A stretch of 64,000 nt of DNA from Leptotrichia sp. oral taxon 212 (GCF_001274535.1 NZ_CP012410.1:841126-905125); one strand, 5' to 3'. Positions 17,448-28,153 are shown, numbered from the stretch's first letter. Translations and numbers: made by a program. Notes: generated by a model from the sequence alone, not told the origin.

Positions 17448-18404
17448 ATGAAAAAAATTTTGGAAAATATTGAAAAAAACGAATTATTAGAATATTATCG
17501 TTCATCCAGTGGAAAATTTGCAGTTGGAAATTTTGTAGGAATTAATAATGACTTTGCTATTTTTACTTCCATAAGTCCTTTTGGGAGATTTGAAGGATAT
17601 AGGTTTATAAAAATTGAAGATTTAAAAAATATAGGCAAAAAAAAGCTCTATTTAGAATTTATGAAAAAAAGAATAGAAGAAAGAAAGTCTAAGGATTGTA
17701 AAAGTATTATTCTAAAAAAAGATAGATTCTTTAAGGAACTTTTTAAATATTTTATAAAAAACAAGATAGAATTGCGTATAAATCTTGAAAGTGATATTAT
17801 TTCGTATGGTTATTTAATAAAAAACTCAAAAAACTTTTTTCATGTAAAATGGTATGATGAAAATAATGAAAATTCTGAAGAAATTTTAAAAGTCAGTCAG
17901 ATTAAAAGCATAGAGATTGGTAAGAATGCTATTAAAAATATTGCTGTTGAAGGTGGAAAAATAGAAAAAAATAAAATAATAGAAGTTTCTGAAAGTCTTC
18001 ATGGAAATGTTATTTTTCAAAATGATGATTATATTCTAATATATGAAAATGATTTATTCTACGGAGATGAAAATTTTCTAATACTGAGAACTTCAGACAT
18101 GTGGGAAATAACAGAAAAAGTTACCTTAATAGAAAGAGAAGATACATTTTTGGGAAAAATTTTTCCTAATATTGAAAAAATGGATATGAAGGAAATTTTA
18201 AAAAAATGTTTCGAAAATAAAATACTCGTACATTTTGAATATGAGAAATCCTATTATGAAAAATATGGTATAATAGAAAAATACGACAAAGATAAAATAA
18301 TTTTAAAGGAAATAGGTAAAAATTCAGGGGTTTTTGTTGCAACTTCTGAAATTGCAATAGATGAAATAACTTTTTTAAACTTAAGAAACACAAAAATTAA
18401 ATAA
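17448..18404 (+). CDS. Unrecognised protein built of four small beta-barrel-like repeats
   Basis: I do not recognise this 318-residue cytoplasmic protein. Four segments have the same pattern of a Gly, alternating hydrophobic strands and a final D/S-x-I-x-x-I: around GNFVGINNDFAIFTSISP, SYGYLIKNSKNFFHVKWYD, LHGNVIFQNDDYILIYEND and KYGIIEKYDKDKIILKEI. Each is preceded by a short helix. This recalls tandem Sm-like barrels, but no catalytic motif is seen. ATG 17448 is chosen for its GAGGAG 9 bases before it; a frame opening at 17385 overlaps the previous gene and lacks a site. Confidence 0.75.
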   Translation: MKKILENIEKNELLEYYRSSSGKFAVGNFVGINNDFAIFTSISPFGRFEGYRFIKIEDLKNIGKKKLYLEFMKKRIEERKSKDCKSIILKKDRFFKELFKYFIKNKIELRINLESDIISYGYLIKNSKNFFHVKWYDENNENSEEILKVSQIKSIEIGKNAIKNIAVEGGKIEKNKIIEVSESLHGNVIFQNDDYILIYENDLFYGDENFLILRTSDMWEITEKVTLIEREDTFLGKIFPNIEKMDMKEILKKCFENKILVHFEYEKSYYEKYGIIEKYDKDKIILKEIGKNSGVFVATSEIAIDEITFLNLRNTKIK

Positions 18405-18433
18405 AATACAATTAAAATTTAAGGAGGACAAAC

Positions 18434-19357
18434 ATGTCAATATTAGTTTTTGGACACAAAAATCCAGATACGGATACAATCTGTTCAGCAATAGCATATG
18501 CTGAATTAAAAGGGAAATTGGGGAAAGATGTAAAAGCTGTAAGACTAGGAGAAGTAAACGAAGAAACAAAATTTGTGCTAAATTATTTTAAGGTTGAAAA
18601 GCCTGAATTGATAGAAAGTGTTTCAGGAAAAGAAATAATGCTTGTAGATCACAATGAAAGAACTCAGACTGCTGATGGATTTGAAGAAGCAAAGGTTCTC
18701 GAACTTGTAGATCATCACAGAATATCAAATTTTAATGTAGATGAACCTCTATATGTGAGAATGGAACCGGTAGGGTGTACTGCTACAATAATACTTAAAC
18801 TTTTTAAGGAAAATAATCTTCTTCCTGCACCAACAACAGCAGGACTGATGTTAAGTGCAATTATTTCAGATACATTGCTGTTTAAATCACCTACTTGTAC
18901 TGAATGTGACGTGAAGGCAGGAAAGGAACTTGCTGAAATAGCAGGAGTGAATATTGAAGAGTACGGACTTGAAATGCTGAAGGCAGGAACAGATTTAGGT
19001 GGGAAATCAGAATCAGAATTAATAAATATGGACATGAAAATATTTGAAGTGGATGGTTCAAAAATTGGAGTGGCACAGGTAAATACTGTAAATGAAGCAG
19101 AACTTCTTGAAAGAAAGGAAAAACTGCTGGTAGAGATAAATAATATTATAAAAAAAGAAGGATTAAAATTTTTCATATTTGCAATAACTAACATATTATC
19201 AAATGATTCAACAGGAATAGTTGCAGGAGACGGAAATGCAATTATAGAAAAAGCATTCAATGAAAAAATTGATAATAACCTGATTGCATTAAAAGGAATA
19301 GTTTCAAGAAAGAAACAGATTATTCCTCCTTTGACAAAGGCTATTCAGGAAGCATAA
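18434..19357 (+). CDS. ppaC: Manganese-dependent inorganic pyrophosphatase (family II)
   Basis: The N-terminal GHKNPDTDT (His8, Asp12, Asp14) and the LVDHHR motif are the metal ligands of family II DHH phosphoesterases. The C-terminal domain carries the substrate-binding SRKKQIIPPL. At 307 residues it is the usual length for the CBS-free form. The enzyme splits pyrophosphate to drive biosynthetic reactions. AAGGAGG stands 7 bases before the ATG. Confidence 0.97.
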   Translation: MSILVFGHKNPDTDTICSAIAYAELKGKLGKDVKAVRLGEVNEETKFVLNYFKVEKPELIESVSGKEIMLVDHNERTQTADGFEEAKVLELVDHHRISNFNVDEPLYVRMEPVGCTATIILKLFKENNLLPAPTTAGLMLSAIISDTLLFKSPTCTECDVKAGKELAEIAGVNIEEYGLEMLKAGTDLGGKSESELINMDMKIFEVDGSKIGVAQVNTVNEAELLERKEKLLVEINNIIKKEGLKFFIFAITNILSNDSTGIVAGDGNAIIEKAFNEKIDNNLIALKGIVSRKKQIIPPLTKAIQEA

Positions 19358-19413
19358 TATAAAAATTTTTTCTACAGTATTTAAATGACCTCCAACAGAG
19401 AGGAGCGATAACA

Positions 19414-20448
19414 TTGCAGAAAAATCGAAATGAAATAATAAAATGCGAAAATTTAAATTACTGGTATGAAACTTATGAAAAGAAATCAGGAATAAAGGGT
19501 ACATTACAGGATTTATGGAAAAGAAAGCATAAAAAAGTAATGGCAATAAAGGATATAAATGTATCAATAAACAAAGGGGAAATAGTCGGATTGCTCGGGC
19601 CTAACGGAGCAGGGAAGACAACCTTGATAAAATTGCTGACAGGAATTCTCGAAGTCAAGTCGGGAGAAATACTTTGTCTTAATAAAACACCTTATAAAAA
19701 AGAAAAGAATTATCTTAAAAATATAGGGGTGGTAATGGGACAGAAAAGTCAGCTTATTTGGGATTTGCCGGCTATGGAAACTTTAAGGATGTTAAAGGAA
19801 ATTTATGAAATAGACAGAAAGGAATTTGAGGAAAGGCTTGAAAAACTTCTGAGATTACTTAATCTGAAGGAAAAAGTCAGTACACCTGTCAGAAAGCTTT
19901 CGCTTGGAGAAAGAATAAAATTTGAGCTGACATGTTCGTTAATCCATAGACCTCAAATTCTATTTCTGGATGAACCGACTATAGGGCTTGATATAACAAG
20001 CCAGTATGCAGTATATGATTTTTTAAGGGAAGTAAATAGAACAGAAAATACTACAATAATCTTAACAAGTCATTATATGAAGGACATTGAAAATTTATGT
20101 GAAAGAGTAGTTATTATTTTAAAGGGTGAAAAGCATTTTGACTTACCGCTTGAAGAATTAAAAGAAGAATTTATAACAAGAAAGACATATATTGTGGAAA
20201 GTAAAAGGGATGAATTGCCTTTTTCAGGAGATAACTTTACTGTAAAAAAACTGGAAAAAAATACTTTTGAAATTTATCCTGAAAATGGAGAATTTGAAAT
20301 AGGTAACCTGAATTTGAAGGATGTTGTTTCAATAAAGGAAAATACACCTGAACTGGAAGAAATTATATTTAAACTTTTCAGTAATGTAAATTCTGAAAAA
20401 GAAATAAATATTCAGGAAATAGATGTCCAGGAAGCAGGTAATGAATGA
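19414..20448 (+). CDS. ABC-2 exporter ATP-binding protein (COG4586 type)
   Basis: Walker A GPNGAGKTT, the NIGVVMGQKSQLIWDLP stretch typical of the COG4586 group, signature LSLGERIKFEL and Walker B LFLDEPTIGLD are present. The signature has LSLGE rather than LSGGE, as usual in this group. The last 80 residues form an accessory C-terminal domain. The start is TTG 19414 behind GAGAGGAG. It overlaps the first permease by four bases and works with two permeases that follow. The exported substrate is unknown. Confidence 0.9.
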   Translation: MQKNRNEIIKCENLNYWYETYEKKSGIKGTLQDLWKRKHKKVMAIKDINVSINKGEIVGLLGPNGAGKTTLIKLLTGILEVKSGEILCLNKTPYKKEKNYLKNIGVVMGQKSQLIWDLPAMETLRMLKEIYEIDRKEFEERLEKLLRLLNLKEKVSTPVRKLSLGERIKFELTCSLIHRPQILFLDEPTIGLDITSQYAVYDFLREVNRTENTTIILTSHYMKDIENLCERVVIILKGEKHFDLPLEELKEEFITRKTYIVESKRDELPFSGDNFTVKKLEKNTFEIYPENGEFEIGNLNLKDVVSIKENTPELEEIIFKLFSNVNSEKEINIQEIDVQEAGNE

Positions 20449-21230
20449 AAAAGTATGTTATAATCGTTCTAAATCAGGTTACAGTGAAACTGCAGTATAA
20501 GTTTAATATGGGAGTTGCTTTTATATCAAGAACAATACCGATATTTATGTCTTATTTTCTCTGGAATAATATATATAATTCAATGAACGGAAATAAAGTA
20601 GGAAACTATACAAGAGGCCAGATGCTTACATATATTATCCTTGTAAATCTGACAAACTTTCTTTTTAATTTTAGGCATATGAGGGAACTTGGAAAGCAGA
20701 TTCAGGAGGGAACATTGACTACTTTGCTATTAAGACCTGTAAGTATATTGAATCAGAGCTTTGCCACTTTTATAGGAGATAAATTTTTTATAATAATTGT
20801 ATATCTGTCTGGAATTCTTATGTATGGATTCCTGGGATATTTTAAAGATATGCTTTATTTTCTAGAAGTGGTTGTGTTTATGATTCTGTGCTTTGTAATG
20901 TTCTTTTATCTGTTATCCTTTCTTTCGACGATAGGATTCTGGTTAATCGAAGTATGGCCGATACAGGTAATAATGATAGGAGTCTACTCACTTTTTTCAG
21001 GATCATATTTTCCATTGGATCTCCTGCCTAAAGGAATATATAATATATTCAAGTATAATCCTTTCTCTTTAATAGGATTTGCTTCAGTCCGTACCATTCA
21101 GGGAATGTTTTCCCATAAGGAAATGGCAGTCTATATTTTTGTTACAATAATATGGATGATAGTGTTAAGAATAGGATACGAGAAGGCATTTAGAAGAGGA
21201 CTGAAAATATACGAAGGAGTGGGGGCTTGA
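20445..21230 (+). CDS. ABC-2 family permease, first subunit (COG4587 type)
   Basis: This inner-membrane protein has about six hydrophobic segments in 261 residues. The stretch RHMRELGKQIQEGTLTTLLLRPVS is typical of the paired ABC-2 permeases found with COG4586 ATPases. It starts within the ATPase stop (ATGA). Together with the next gene it should form a heterodimeric channel. Confidence 0.88.
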   Translation: MKKYVIIVLNQVTVKLQYKFNMGVAFISRTIPIFMSYFLWNNIYNSMNGNKVGNYTRGQMLTYIILVNLTNFLFNFRHMRELGKQIQEGTLTTLLLRPVSILNQSFATFIGDKFFIIIVYLSGILMYGFLGYFKDMLYFLEVVVFMILCFVMFFYLLSFLSTIGFWLIEVWPIQVIMIGVYSLFSGSYFPLDLLPKGIYNIFKYNPFSLIGFASVRTIQGMFSHKEMAVYIFVTIIWMIVLRIGYEKAFRRGLKIYEGVGA

Positions 21231-21233
21231 TTT

Positions 21234-22004
21234 ATGAATATGAAAATATATAAAGCGATGCTTTCGAATAGCATACAGAGGATTTTGATTTACAGAACTA
21301 CATCTATTCTGATTGTAGTATTTGGCTTACTTTTCTATTTTATAGAGATGTTTTCAGGAACGGTTTATTTTAGCTATACAGACAATATACTTGGGTGGAC
21401 AAAATGGGATTATTTCAGTCTTATAACAACAGCCACGATAATTCGGTATGGCTATACTTTCTTTTTTATATGGGGAAGTGACCTGTCTTATACCATAGTT
21501 CAGGGGAAATTAGACTATACTTTATTACGTCCATTAAATTCCTTCTGGTATTATGCATTTTATATGGCAGATTTTCCAAGTCTTATAAATGTAATACTTG
21601 GAATTATAGTTCAGGGATGGATTATTTCCAGACAGCATGTAGGATTTTTTCAGGTAATAATGTATATTCTATTTGTAATTATTGGGATATGGTTTCACTT
21701 TTTAATGTTTAATTTTTCAAATATGATTTCTTTCTGGGTGGATAAGGCTGATCAAATTTTATGGATTCCTGAAACTTTATCAGAAATATCTTCACAGCCA
21801 GCGTCCATTTATCCAAAATGGATAAGATGTTTTCTTATGTGGCTACTTCCAATATTGACTTCCTTTAATCTTCCGATAGATATTATAAGAGGGAAGGTAA
21901 ATATGGTAAATATGTTATGGTATGTAGGTCTTGTTGCTGTATTTACAATAGCTAATTATAGGATATGGCATGCAGGACTTAAGAAATATCAGTCTAGTAA
22001 CTAG
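21234..22004 (+). CDS. ABC-2 family permease, second subunit (COG3694 type)
   Basis: There are about six membrane segments in 256 residues, with the family stretch QGKLDYTLLRPLNSFWYY equivalent to the first permease's GTLTTLLLRP. It lies three bases after the first permease. The substrate of these two-permease exporters is not known. Confidence 0.88.
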   Translation: MNMKIYKAMLSNSIQRILIYRTTSILIVVFGLLFYFIEMFSGTVYFSYTDNILGWTKWDYFSLITTATIIRYGYTFFFIWGSDLSYTIVQGKLDYTLLRPLNSFWYYAFYMADFPSLINVILGIIVQGWIISRQHVGFFQVIMYILFVIIGIWFHFLMFNFSNMISFWVDKADQILWIPETLSEISSQPASIYPKWIRCFLMWLLPILTSFNLPIDIIRGKVNMVNMLWYVGLVAVFTIANYRIWHAGLKKYQSSN

Positions 22005-22044
22005 TATTTTATGGACTTGAAAGATAATCTTAATTTAATTGAAA

Positions 22045-22073
22045 TTGAAAAATAATATTCTTTATGGTATAAT
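22045..22073 (+). promoter_or_regulatory. Promoter of the 22117 gene and cyclophilin
   Basis: TTGAAA (22045-22050) and TATAAT (22068-22073) are 17 bases apart, with TGG in front of the -10 box. It shows that the coding frame open from 22039 must start later. Confidence 0.75.
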
Positions 22074-22116
22074 CACAGTGAATATAACAAAATTAAGGGA
22101 TCTAAGAAGGAAAAGT

Positions 22117-22464
22117 ATGGCGGTAATAAAATTTAAGAAAAGAGAAGAGATTAAAATTCTTTTTGGAATAAAATTACCTTCAATAGTAACGGAGTTTTAT
22201 AAGGAAAGTAAAAATAAGAAACGTGCCTATGAAATAATAAGGAATACACTTAATATTTCAGACGGAAGACTTATAAATGTAGTCGATGTAATTGACGGTG
22301 CAGGAAATCCTGCTTCTGTTCTGGTAATCTACAGTAACTTTGTTTCTGAAAAGGAAAGAATGAGACTGGATCTGGAAATAGAAGTTTTTGATTTCAGTAT
22401 TTTTGAACTTGATTATAATAATAATGTTGATATTGAAGATATAATAAAAAGAATAAAAAAATAA
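22117..22464 (+). CDS. Unrecognised 115-residue cytoplasmic protein
   Basis: I do not recognise it. It is a mixed alpha/beta protein without Cys clusters, signal peptide or membrane segment. The segment SDGRLINVVDVIDGAGNPASVLVIYSNF is its most structured part. The start ATG 22117 is preceded by AAGAAGG and lies about 40 bases after the predicted transcription start; a longer frame to 22039 would begin upstream of the promoter. It lies 21 bases before the cyclophilin gene and is probably cotranscribed with it. Confidence 0.7.
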   Translation: MAVIKFKKREEIKILFGIKLPSIVTEFYKESKNKKRAYEIIRNTLNISDGRLINVVDVIDGAGNPASVLVIYSNFVSEKERMRLDLEIEVFDFSIFELDYNNNVDIEDIIKRIKK

Positions 22465-22485
22465 TAGTCAGGAGAGGTTGATACA

Positions 22486-23112
22486 ATGAAGAAATTAACA
22501 GTATTACTAGGAATTTTGATGATTATGATTTTTAGTATCGGAAATGCTAAAATGACAAAAGAAGAAAAGAAATTTAAAAGAGCCATGAAAAAATTTGAGA
22601 TGGAAGCAGTAATTAAAACAACAAAAGGAGATATATCAGTATATCTGTATCCTGAAGCTGCGCCGACAAATGTTGCAAACTTTGTATTTTTAGCTAAAAA
22701 TAATTTTTACAATGGACTTACTTTTCACAGGGTTATACAAAATGTTCTTATACAGGGAGGAGATCCCCTTGGAAATGGAACCGGAGGAACAGGATATACA
22801 GTTAATGATGAAATTTCAGATTGGCTGAGTTTTGAAAATGCAGGAATGCTTGCTATGGCAAATAGTGGAGAAAACACAAACAGCAGTCAGTTTTTCTTAA
22901 CAATATCTCCTCTTTCACAGCTGGATGGTAAACATACAATTATAGGAGAAACAAAATCCAGACAGGATTTAAGTGTTGTAAGAGTAATAAGACCGGAAGA
23001 TAAAATATTGAGTATTGAAATCAAAGGCAGAAAAATAGATGATTTCTTAAATTATTTTGCTTATGAAACTGCTCAATGGGAGGCTGCAATGAAAGCTGCA
23101 CAGCAGCAATAA
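22486..23112 (+). CDS. Secreted cyclophilin-type peptidyl-prolyl isomerase
   Basis: A signal peptide (about 22 residues) is followed by a linker and a cyclophilin domain: FHRVIQNVLIQGGDPLGNG, then NSSQFFLTISPLSQLDGKHTIIG. The catalytic Arg in FHRVI and the QGGD and SQFF motifs are kept. It should help protein folding in the periplasm. The domain is of normal length, with a short C-terminal extension rich in Ala and Gln. Confidence 0.93.
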   Translation: MKKLTVLLGILMIMIFSIGNAKMTKEEKKFKRAMKKFEMEAVIKTTKGDISVYLYPEAAPTNVANFVFLAKNNFYNGLTFHRVIQNVLIQGGDPLGNGTGGTGYTVNDEISDWLSFENAGMLAMANSGENTNSSQFFLTISPLSQLDGKHTIIGETKSRQDLSVVRVIRPEDKILSIEIKGRKIDDFLNYFAYETAQWEAAMKAAQQQ

Positions 23113-23125
23113 TATATAACTCAAT

Positions 23126-23196
23126 AACTTCTAATGAAGAATTTTATAAATCATGAATAGTCAGGATTAAAAAAATACTTGTTAGAAGTTTTTTTT
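23126..23196 (+). terminator. Terminator after the cyclophilin gene
   Basis: AACTTCTAA (23126-23134) pairs with TTAGAAGTT (23182-23190), followed by a run of eight T (23189-23196). The loop is long (47 bases). Confidence 0.65.
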
Positions 23197-23254
23197 GAGA
23201 AAGTGATTTTATATGGAATATTTTCAGACAGTATAAAAAATTGTATAAAAAAAC

Positions 23255-23283
23255 TTGCAAAAAATCAAAAAATATATTATTAT
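23255..23283 (+). promoter_or_regulatory. groESL promoter
   Basis: TTGCAA (23255-23260) and TATTAT (23278-23283) with 17 bases between them place the transcription start at about 23290, inside the CIRCE operator. Confidence 0.6.
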
Positions 23284-23287
23284 ATAA

Positions 23288-23314
23288 TTAGCAATCTAAT
23301 TAAGTGAGTGCTAA
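23288..23314 (+). promoter_or_regulatory. CIRCE operator (HrcA site) of groESL
   Basis: TTAGCAATC and GAGTGCTAA are separated by exactly 9 bases. The consensus left arm is TTAGCACTC, so there is one mismatch. This is the HrcA repressor site that couples groESL to heat and folding stress. Confidence 0.93.
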
Positions 23315-23327
23315 AAAACTGAAATAA

Positions 23328-23624
<297 letters not shown>

Positions 23625-23676
23625 CATTTGACAAAACATATATAATTAACAGAATTTAACAGGAGGAGAAATATAA

Positions 23677-25299
<1,623 letters not shown>

Positions 25300-25392
25300 T
25301 TAAGTAATTATAAATATAAATAATTGCTAATATAATTGATGGAATTAAAAACTTGATCAACAGTAATTTTTTCCATGATTTATCAACTTTAT

Positions 25393-25486
25393 AAAATCAG
25401 CCTTTTATTCTATAAACTTGTAAAATTCATTTTAAATCTAACAACCGTCAAGAATTTTCAAGATATAGAATTTTGGGCTGATTTTT
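25393..25486 (+). terminator. Possible groESL terminator with very long loop
   Basis: AAAATCAGCC (25393-25402) is complementary to GGCTGATTTT (25476-25485), which ends in a T run. The 73-base loop is unusual, so it may be a larger folded trailer. Confidence 0.45.
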
Positions 25487-25504
25487 ATATGTTGTAAATA
25501 AAAA

Positions 25505-25527
25505 GAGCTTATAAATAAGCCCCTTTT
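25505..25527 (-). terminator. Terminator of the marR-reductase operon
   Basis: Read on the minus strand, GGCTTA-TTTA-TAAGC(T) is followed by a T run (complement of 25505-25500). It lies about 27 bases beyond the reductase stop codon. The + strand side also has TTTT, so it may work both ways. Confidence 0.6.
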
Positions 25528-25553
25528 CACTATATCAAAATTATGTAAATAAA

Positions 25554-26114
25554 TTATTTGCTGATAAATTCAAGGAAATCTTTAACCTGTCTATTTATTA
25601 TTTCCTTATGTTCATCAGTAAGAGTAAGCACTCCTGTCTGCCAGGCTTCCATAGGTAATATTATACCTGCTCCGTTTCCTGGCATAGGATTCATACGTAT
25701 GTAACTAAACAGTGTTGACAAGTTTTCCCTGACAAATTTTCCTTCAGTAGTACCTGCGGCTGCACTTACTGTAACAGGTTTTCCAGCAATAACTGTAGGA
25801 GTTTCCCTGTCAAAAGGCTTTTCAGGACGGGAAAGCCAGTCAAGAACATTTTTCAATAGGGCAGGGTATGAACCGTTGTATTCAGGTGAAACTACCCACA
25901 ATGCATCAGCTTTTCTTACTTGATTACGTATATCAATTACTTGTTCCGGAGTAGGATATTCAGTATCCTGTTCCAATAGTGGCAAATTTTTGTAATCTAG
26001 AAATTCTACATTTGCCTCATTTTTTAATGTTTCTGCAATGTAATCTGCAAGACTCTGATTAAAGGAATTTTTTCTGAATGAACCTACAATCAGTAATATA
26101 TTTTTTTTATCCAT
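25554..26114 (-). CDS. NAD(P)H-dependent FMN reductase (ChrR/azoreductase type)
   Basis: The flavodoxin-like start ILLIVGSFRKNSFNQSLADYI and the signature VVSPEYNGSYPALLKNVLDWLSRP define the NADPH-dependent FMN reductase family, which reduces quinones, azo compounds or metals. I chose ATG 26114 because GGAGG lies 8 bases before it; an ATG at 26129 would include that site in the coding region. It follows the MarR regulator by a few bases on the same strand, suggesting control by redox or electrophile stress. Confidence 0.9.
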   Translation of the reverse strand: MDKKNILLIVGSFRKNSFNQSLADYIAETLKNEANVEFLDYKNLPLLEQDTEYPTPEQVIDIRNQVRKADALWVVSPEYNGSYPALLKNVLDWLSRPEKPFDRETPTVIAGKPVTVSAAAGTTEGKFVRENLSTLFSYIRMNPMPGNGAGIILPMEAWQTGVLTLTDEHKEIINRQVKDFLEFISK

Positions 26115-26130
26115 TTCTATTTCCTCCATT

Positions 26131-26565
26131 TTATTCTATATTTTTAAATTTTTTAAGAATTTCAATCAGGGTTTTCTTTTCCTCGGAAGTTAAAGTACTG
26201 TATACACTTTCTATCTCATCTCTATGTTGAGGAAAAAGATTTTCAAACAGTTTTTTTCCTTCTTCAGTCAGGCCAACCAGAAATGCACGCTTATCTTCTG
26301 GAGATACTGTTTTATAAAGCCATCCTTTATTCTCCATATTTTTAATAACGACAGTAATATTCCCTGAAGTAGAAAGAACTTTTTCAATTAGTTCGCATAT
26401 CCGCATTTCCCCTTTAGTATAGAGAACATCAAGTACACTAAACTGTGAAGTAGTTATCCCTTTTTCCTTAAAGCCTTTTCCAATTTTACTGTTTATTATT
26501 TTGACAGCTCTTTGTAACACTATCTGCAAATGAACAGATGAATTTCTTTCCCAATTTGTATTCAT
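26131..26565 (-). CDS. MarR-family transcription regulator
   Basis: This 144-residue winged-helix protein has the ITTSQFSVLDVLYTKGEMRICEL-type DNA-binding core, STSGNITVVIKNMENKGWL recognition helix and SPEDKRAFLVGLTEEG wing. Members repress genes for detoxification and release DNA on binding phenolic or oxidising ligands. There is one Cys (RICEL), which could sense oxidants. It leads an operon with the flavin reductase, and two palindromes in its own promoter suggest autoregulation. Confidence 0.93.
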   Translation of the reverse strand: MNTNWERNSSVHLQIVLQRAVKIINSKIGKGFKEKGITTSQFSVLDVLYTKGEMRICELIEKVLSTSGNITVVIKNMENKGWLYKTVSPEDKRAFLVGLTEEGKKLFENLFPQHRDEIESVYSTLTSEEKKTLIEILKKFKNIE

Positions 26566-26586
26566 AAAAAATTCCTCCTAAAGAAC

Positions 26587-26598
26587 CACTAACTAGTG
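26587..26598 (-). promoter_or_regulatory. Palindromic operator near transcription start (MarR site 1)
   Basis: CACTAACTAGTG is a near-perfect palindrome (CACTA-AC-TAGTG) at the predicted transcription start of the marR operon. Its half site matches that of the second palindrome 27 bases away. Confidence 0.6.
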
Positions 26599-26606
26599 AT
26601 AAAATT

Positions 26607-26635
26607 ATAATATCACTAATTAGTAATATTGTCAA
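26607..26635 (-). promoter_or_regulatory. Promoter of the marR-reductase operon
   Basis: On the minus strand TTGACA (26635-26630) and TATTAT (26612-26607) are separated by 17 bases. The spacer contains a perfect operator palindrome. Confidence 0.75.
26614..26625 (-). promoter_or_regulatory. Palindromic operator inside the promoter spacer (MarR site 2)
   Basis: CACTAATTAGTA contains the perfect palindrome ACTAATTAGT and sits between the -35 and -10 boxes of the marR promoter, where bound repressor would block RNA polymerase. Confidence 0.65.
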
Positions 26636-26714
26636 GAAAAAATAATAGAATATATAAAAAAAACTATATTTATGAATTATTTACAATTTCACAATATAAA
26701 ACAGAAATGAATTT

Positions 26715-26761
26715 AGGAAAAGTCATCAGACTGATTTTTCAGTCAAATTTTAACTTTTCCT
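26715..26761 (-). terminator. Hairpin between marR promoter and mvaA, possible terminator
   Basis: AGGAAAAGT (26715-26723) pairs with ACTTTTCCT (26753-26761), with an inner GACTGA/TCAGTC stem. It is 85 bases beyond the mvaA stop on the minus strand. The T run after the stem is poor, so its role is uncertain. Confidence 0.4.
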
Positions 26762-26845
26762 TAATGAATGACTGTTTTTATATGAGTGAAATTTTAGTAA
26801 ATGAATAAATATAATTTTTTGAATATTTTATTTATATTTTCGTTT

Positions 26846-28153
26846 TTAAGATAGATTTCTTATTTCTTTTAAAATATTTTTTGCATTTTCTGAATTTATA
26901 CGATTTGTTTCCAGAAGTTTTTCAACAACAATGTCCACTTCCTCATTTTCTGCACCTGCAAAAAGAGCAAGGGATCTGGCCTGTAATTTCATATGTCCTT
27001 TTTGGATACCAGTAGAAACCAGTGCTTTCAAGGCGGCAAAATTTTGTGCGAGACCGACTGAAACAATAATTCCTGCAAGAGTTTTTGCATCAGGATTTTT
27101 CAAGATATTAAAAGCGGCTTTTACAGTAGGATTTAATCCGATAGAACCGCCAACACTGGCAACAGGCATAGGCAGTGTAAGTTTTCCTCTGAGAATATTG
27201 TTTTCTTCATCAAAATTCCATTCAGTAAGTCCACAGTATTTTCCATCTTTTGCTGCATAGGCATGTCCGCCAGCTTCTATTGCCCGCCAGTCGTTTCCTG
27301 TGGCAATTACTACAGCATCAATACCGTTAAATATCCCTTTATTATGGGTAGCTGCACGAAAGATATCCATTTTTGAAAATTTTGATGCCATTTCAATTTT
27401 TTTTGCTATATTAAAAGCCTGAGCTTTGTCATTACTAAAAAGACTGGGGTCAACTTCACATGTAGAAGTAACAAGCGAACTTACAGCATAGTTAGATAAA
27501 ATAGCCATAAGGGATTTTCCGCCTGTAATGTCTTCAAGCAAGGGTTTTATTCCTTCAAGCATTGTATTCAGAATATTTGCTCCCATTGCTTCTTTGACAT
27601 CTACTGTAAGATACACTACAAGAAAGCAGGTATCACCTTCTTTTATGATTTTCGTTTCAATATTCTCGGCACCTCCACCTCTTGCAACAATTGAAGGATA
27701 AGATTCATCTGCAACTCTTAAAATATCATTTTTGTCCTGCATTATATTTTCTATTGCTTTGTCAAAATCAGGAATATCATAAAGTGCCACTTCTCCGATC
27801 ATTTTTCTATTTTCTATATTTACAGTAAAGCCCCCTGACTTTGAGATAAGCTTTGCGGCATAACTGCAGGCTGCAATAACGGAAGGCTCTTCAGTAACCA
27901 TTGGAACACTGTATTCAACGTCATTCACAACAAAATAAGGAGCAATTCCAAGTGGAAGTGCAAAAGTTCCAATATTGTTTTCTGCCATCTGACCAGCAGT
28001 ATCGCAGGATAAATTTATATTGTTTTCCAAAACATCAGAAAATTCAGAATTTATTATATTATTTTCCTTTAAAATAGCAATACGTTCCAGCCTGTTTTTC
28101 TTATGAAATCCAAGCCAGATATTTTTTGGTTTTCCAGTTTTAGGATTTTTCAT
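26846..28153 (-). CDS. mvaA: Class II (degradative-type) HMG-CoA reductase
   Basis: The class II signatures are all visible: ENNIGTFALPLGIAPYF, the catalytic Glu in TEEPSVIAA, HNKGIFNGIDAVVIATGNDWRA and the late catalytic His in GHMKLQARSLALFAG. The enzyme reduces HMG-CoA to mevalonate (or the reverse) with NAD(P)H. At 435 residues it is normal for the class. It lies 22 bases after mvaS in the same transcript, so a biosynthetic role in isoprenoid supply is likely. Confidence 0.96.
   Translation of the reverse strand: MKNPKTGKPKNIWLGFHKKNRLERIAILKENNIINSEFSDVLENNINLSCDTAGQMAENNIGTFALPLGIAPYFVVNDVEYSVPMVTEEPSVIAACSYAAKLISKSGGFTVNIENRKMIGEVALYDIPDFDKAIENIMQDKNDILRVADESYPSIVARGGGAENIETKIIKEGDTCFLVVYLTVDVKEAMGANILNTMLEGIKPLLEDITGGKSLMAILSNYAVSSLVTSTCEVDPSLFSNDKAQAFNIAKKIEMASKFSKMDIFRAATHNKGIFNGIDAVVIATGNDWRAIEAGGHAYAAKDGKYCGLTEWNFDEENNILRGKLTLPMPVASVGGSIGLNPTVKAAFNILKNPDAKTLAGIIVSVGLAQNFAALKALVSTGIQKGHMKLQARSLALFAGAENEEVDIVVEKLLETNRINSENAKNILKEIRNLS

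Noticed and set aside
18715-19260. 181-codon open frame on the minus strand inside ppaC
   Set aside because: It mirrors a highly conserved pyrophosphatase gene on the + strand and has no binding site; a shadow frame.
22039-22464. Start at 22039 for the 115-residue gene
   Set aside because: The first 26 codons cover a consensus promoter (22045-22073); the ATG at 22117 has its own binding site.
23628-23646. TTGACA and TATAAT between groES and groEL
   Set aside because: The two hexamers are only 7 bases apart, far too close for a sigma-70-type promoter.
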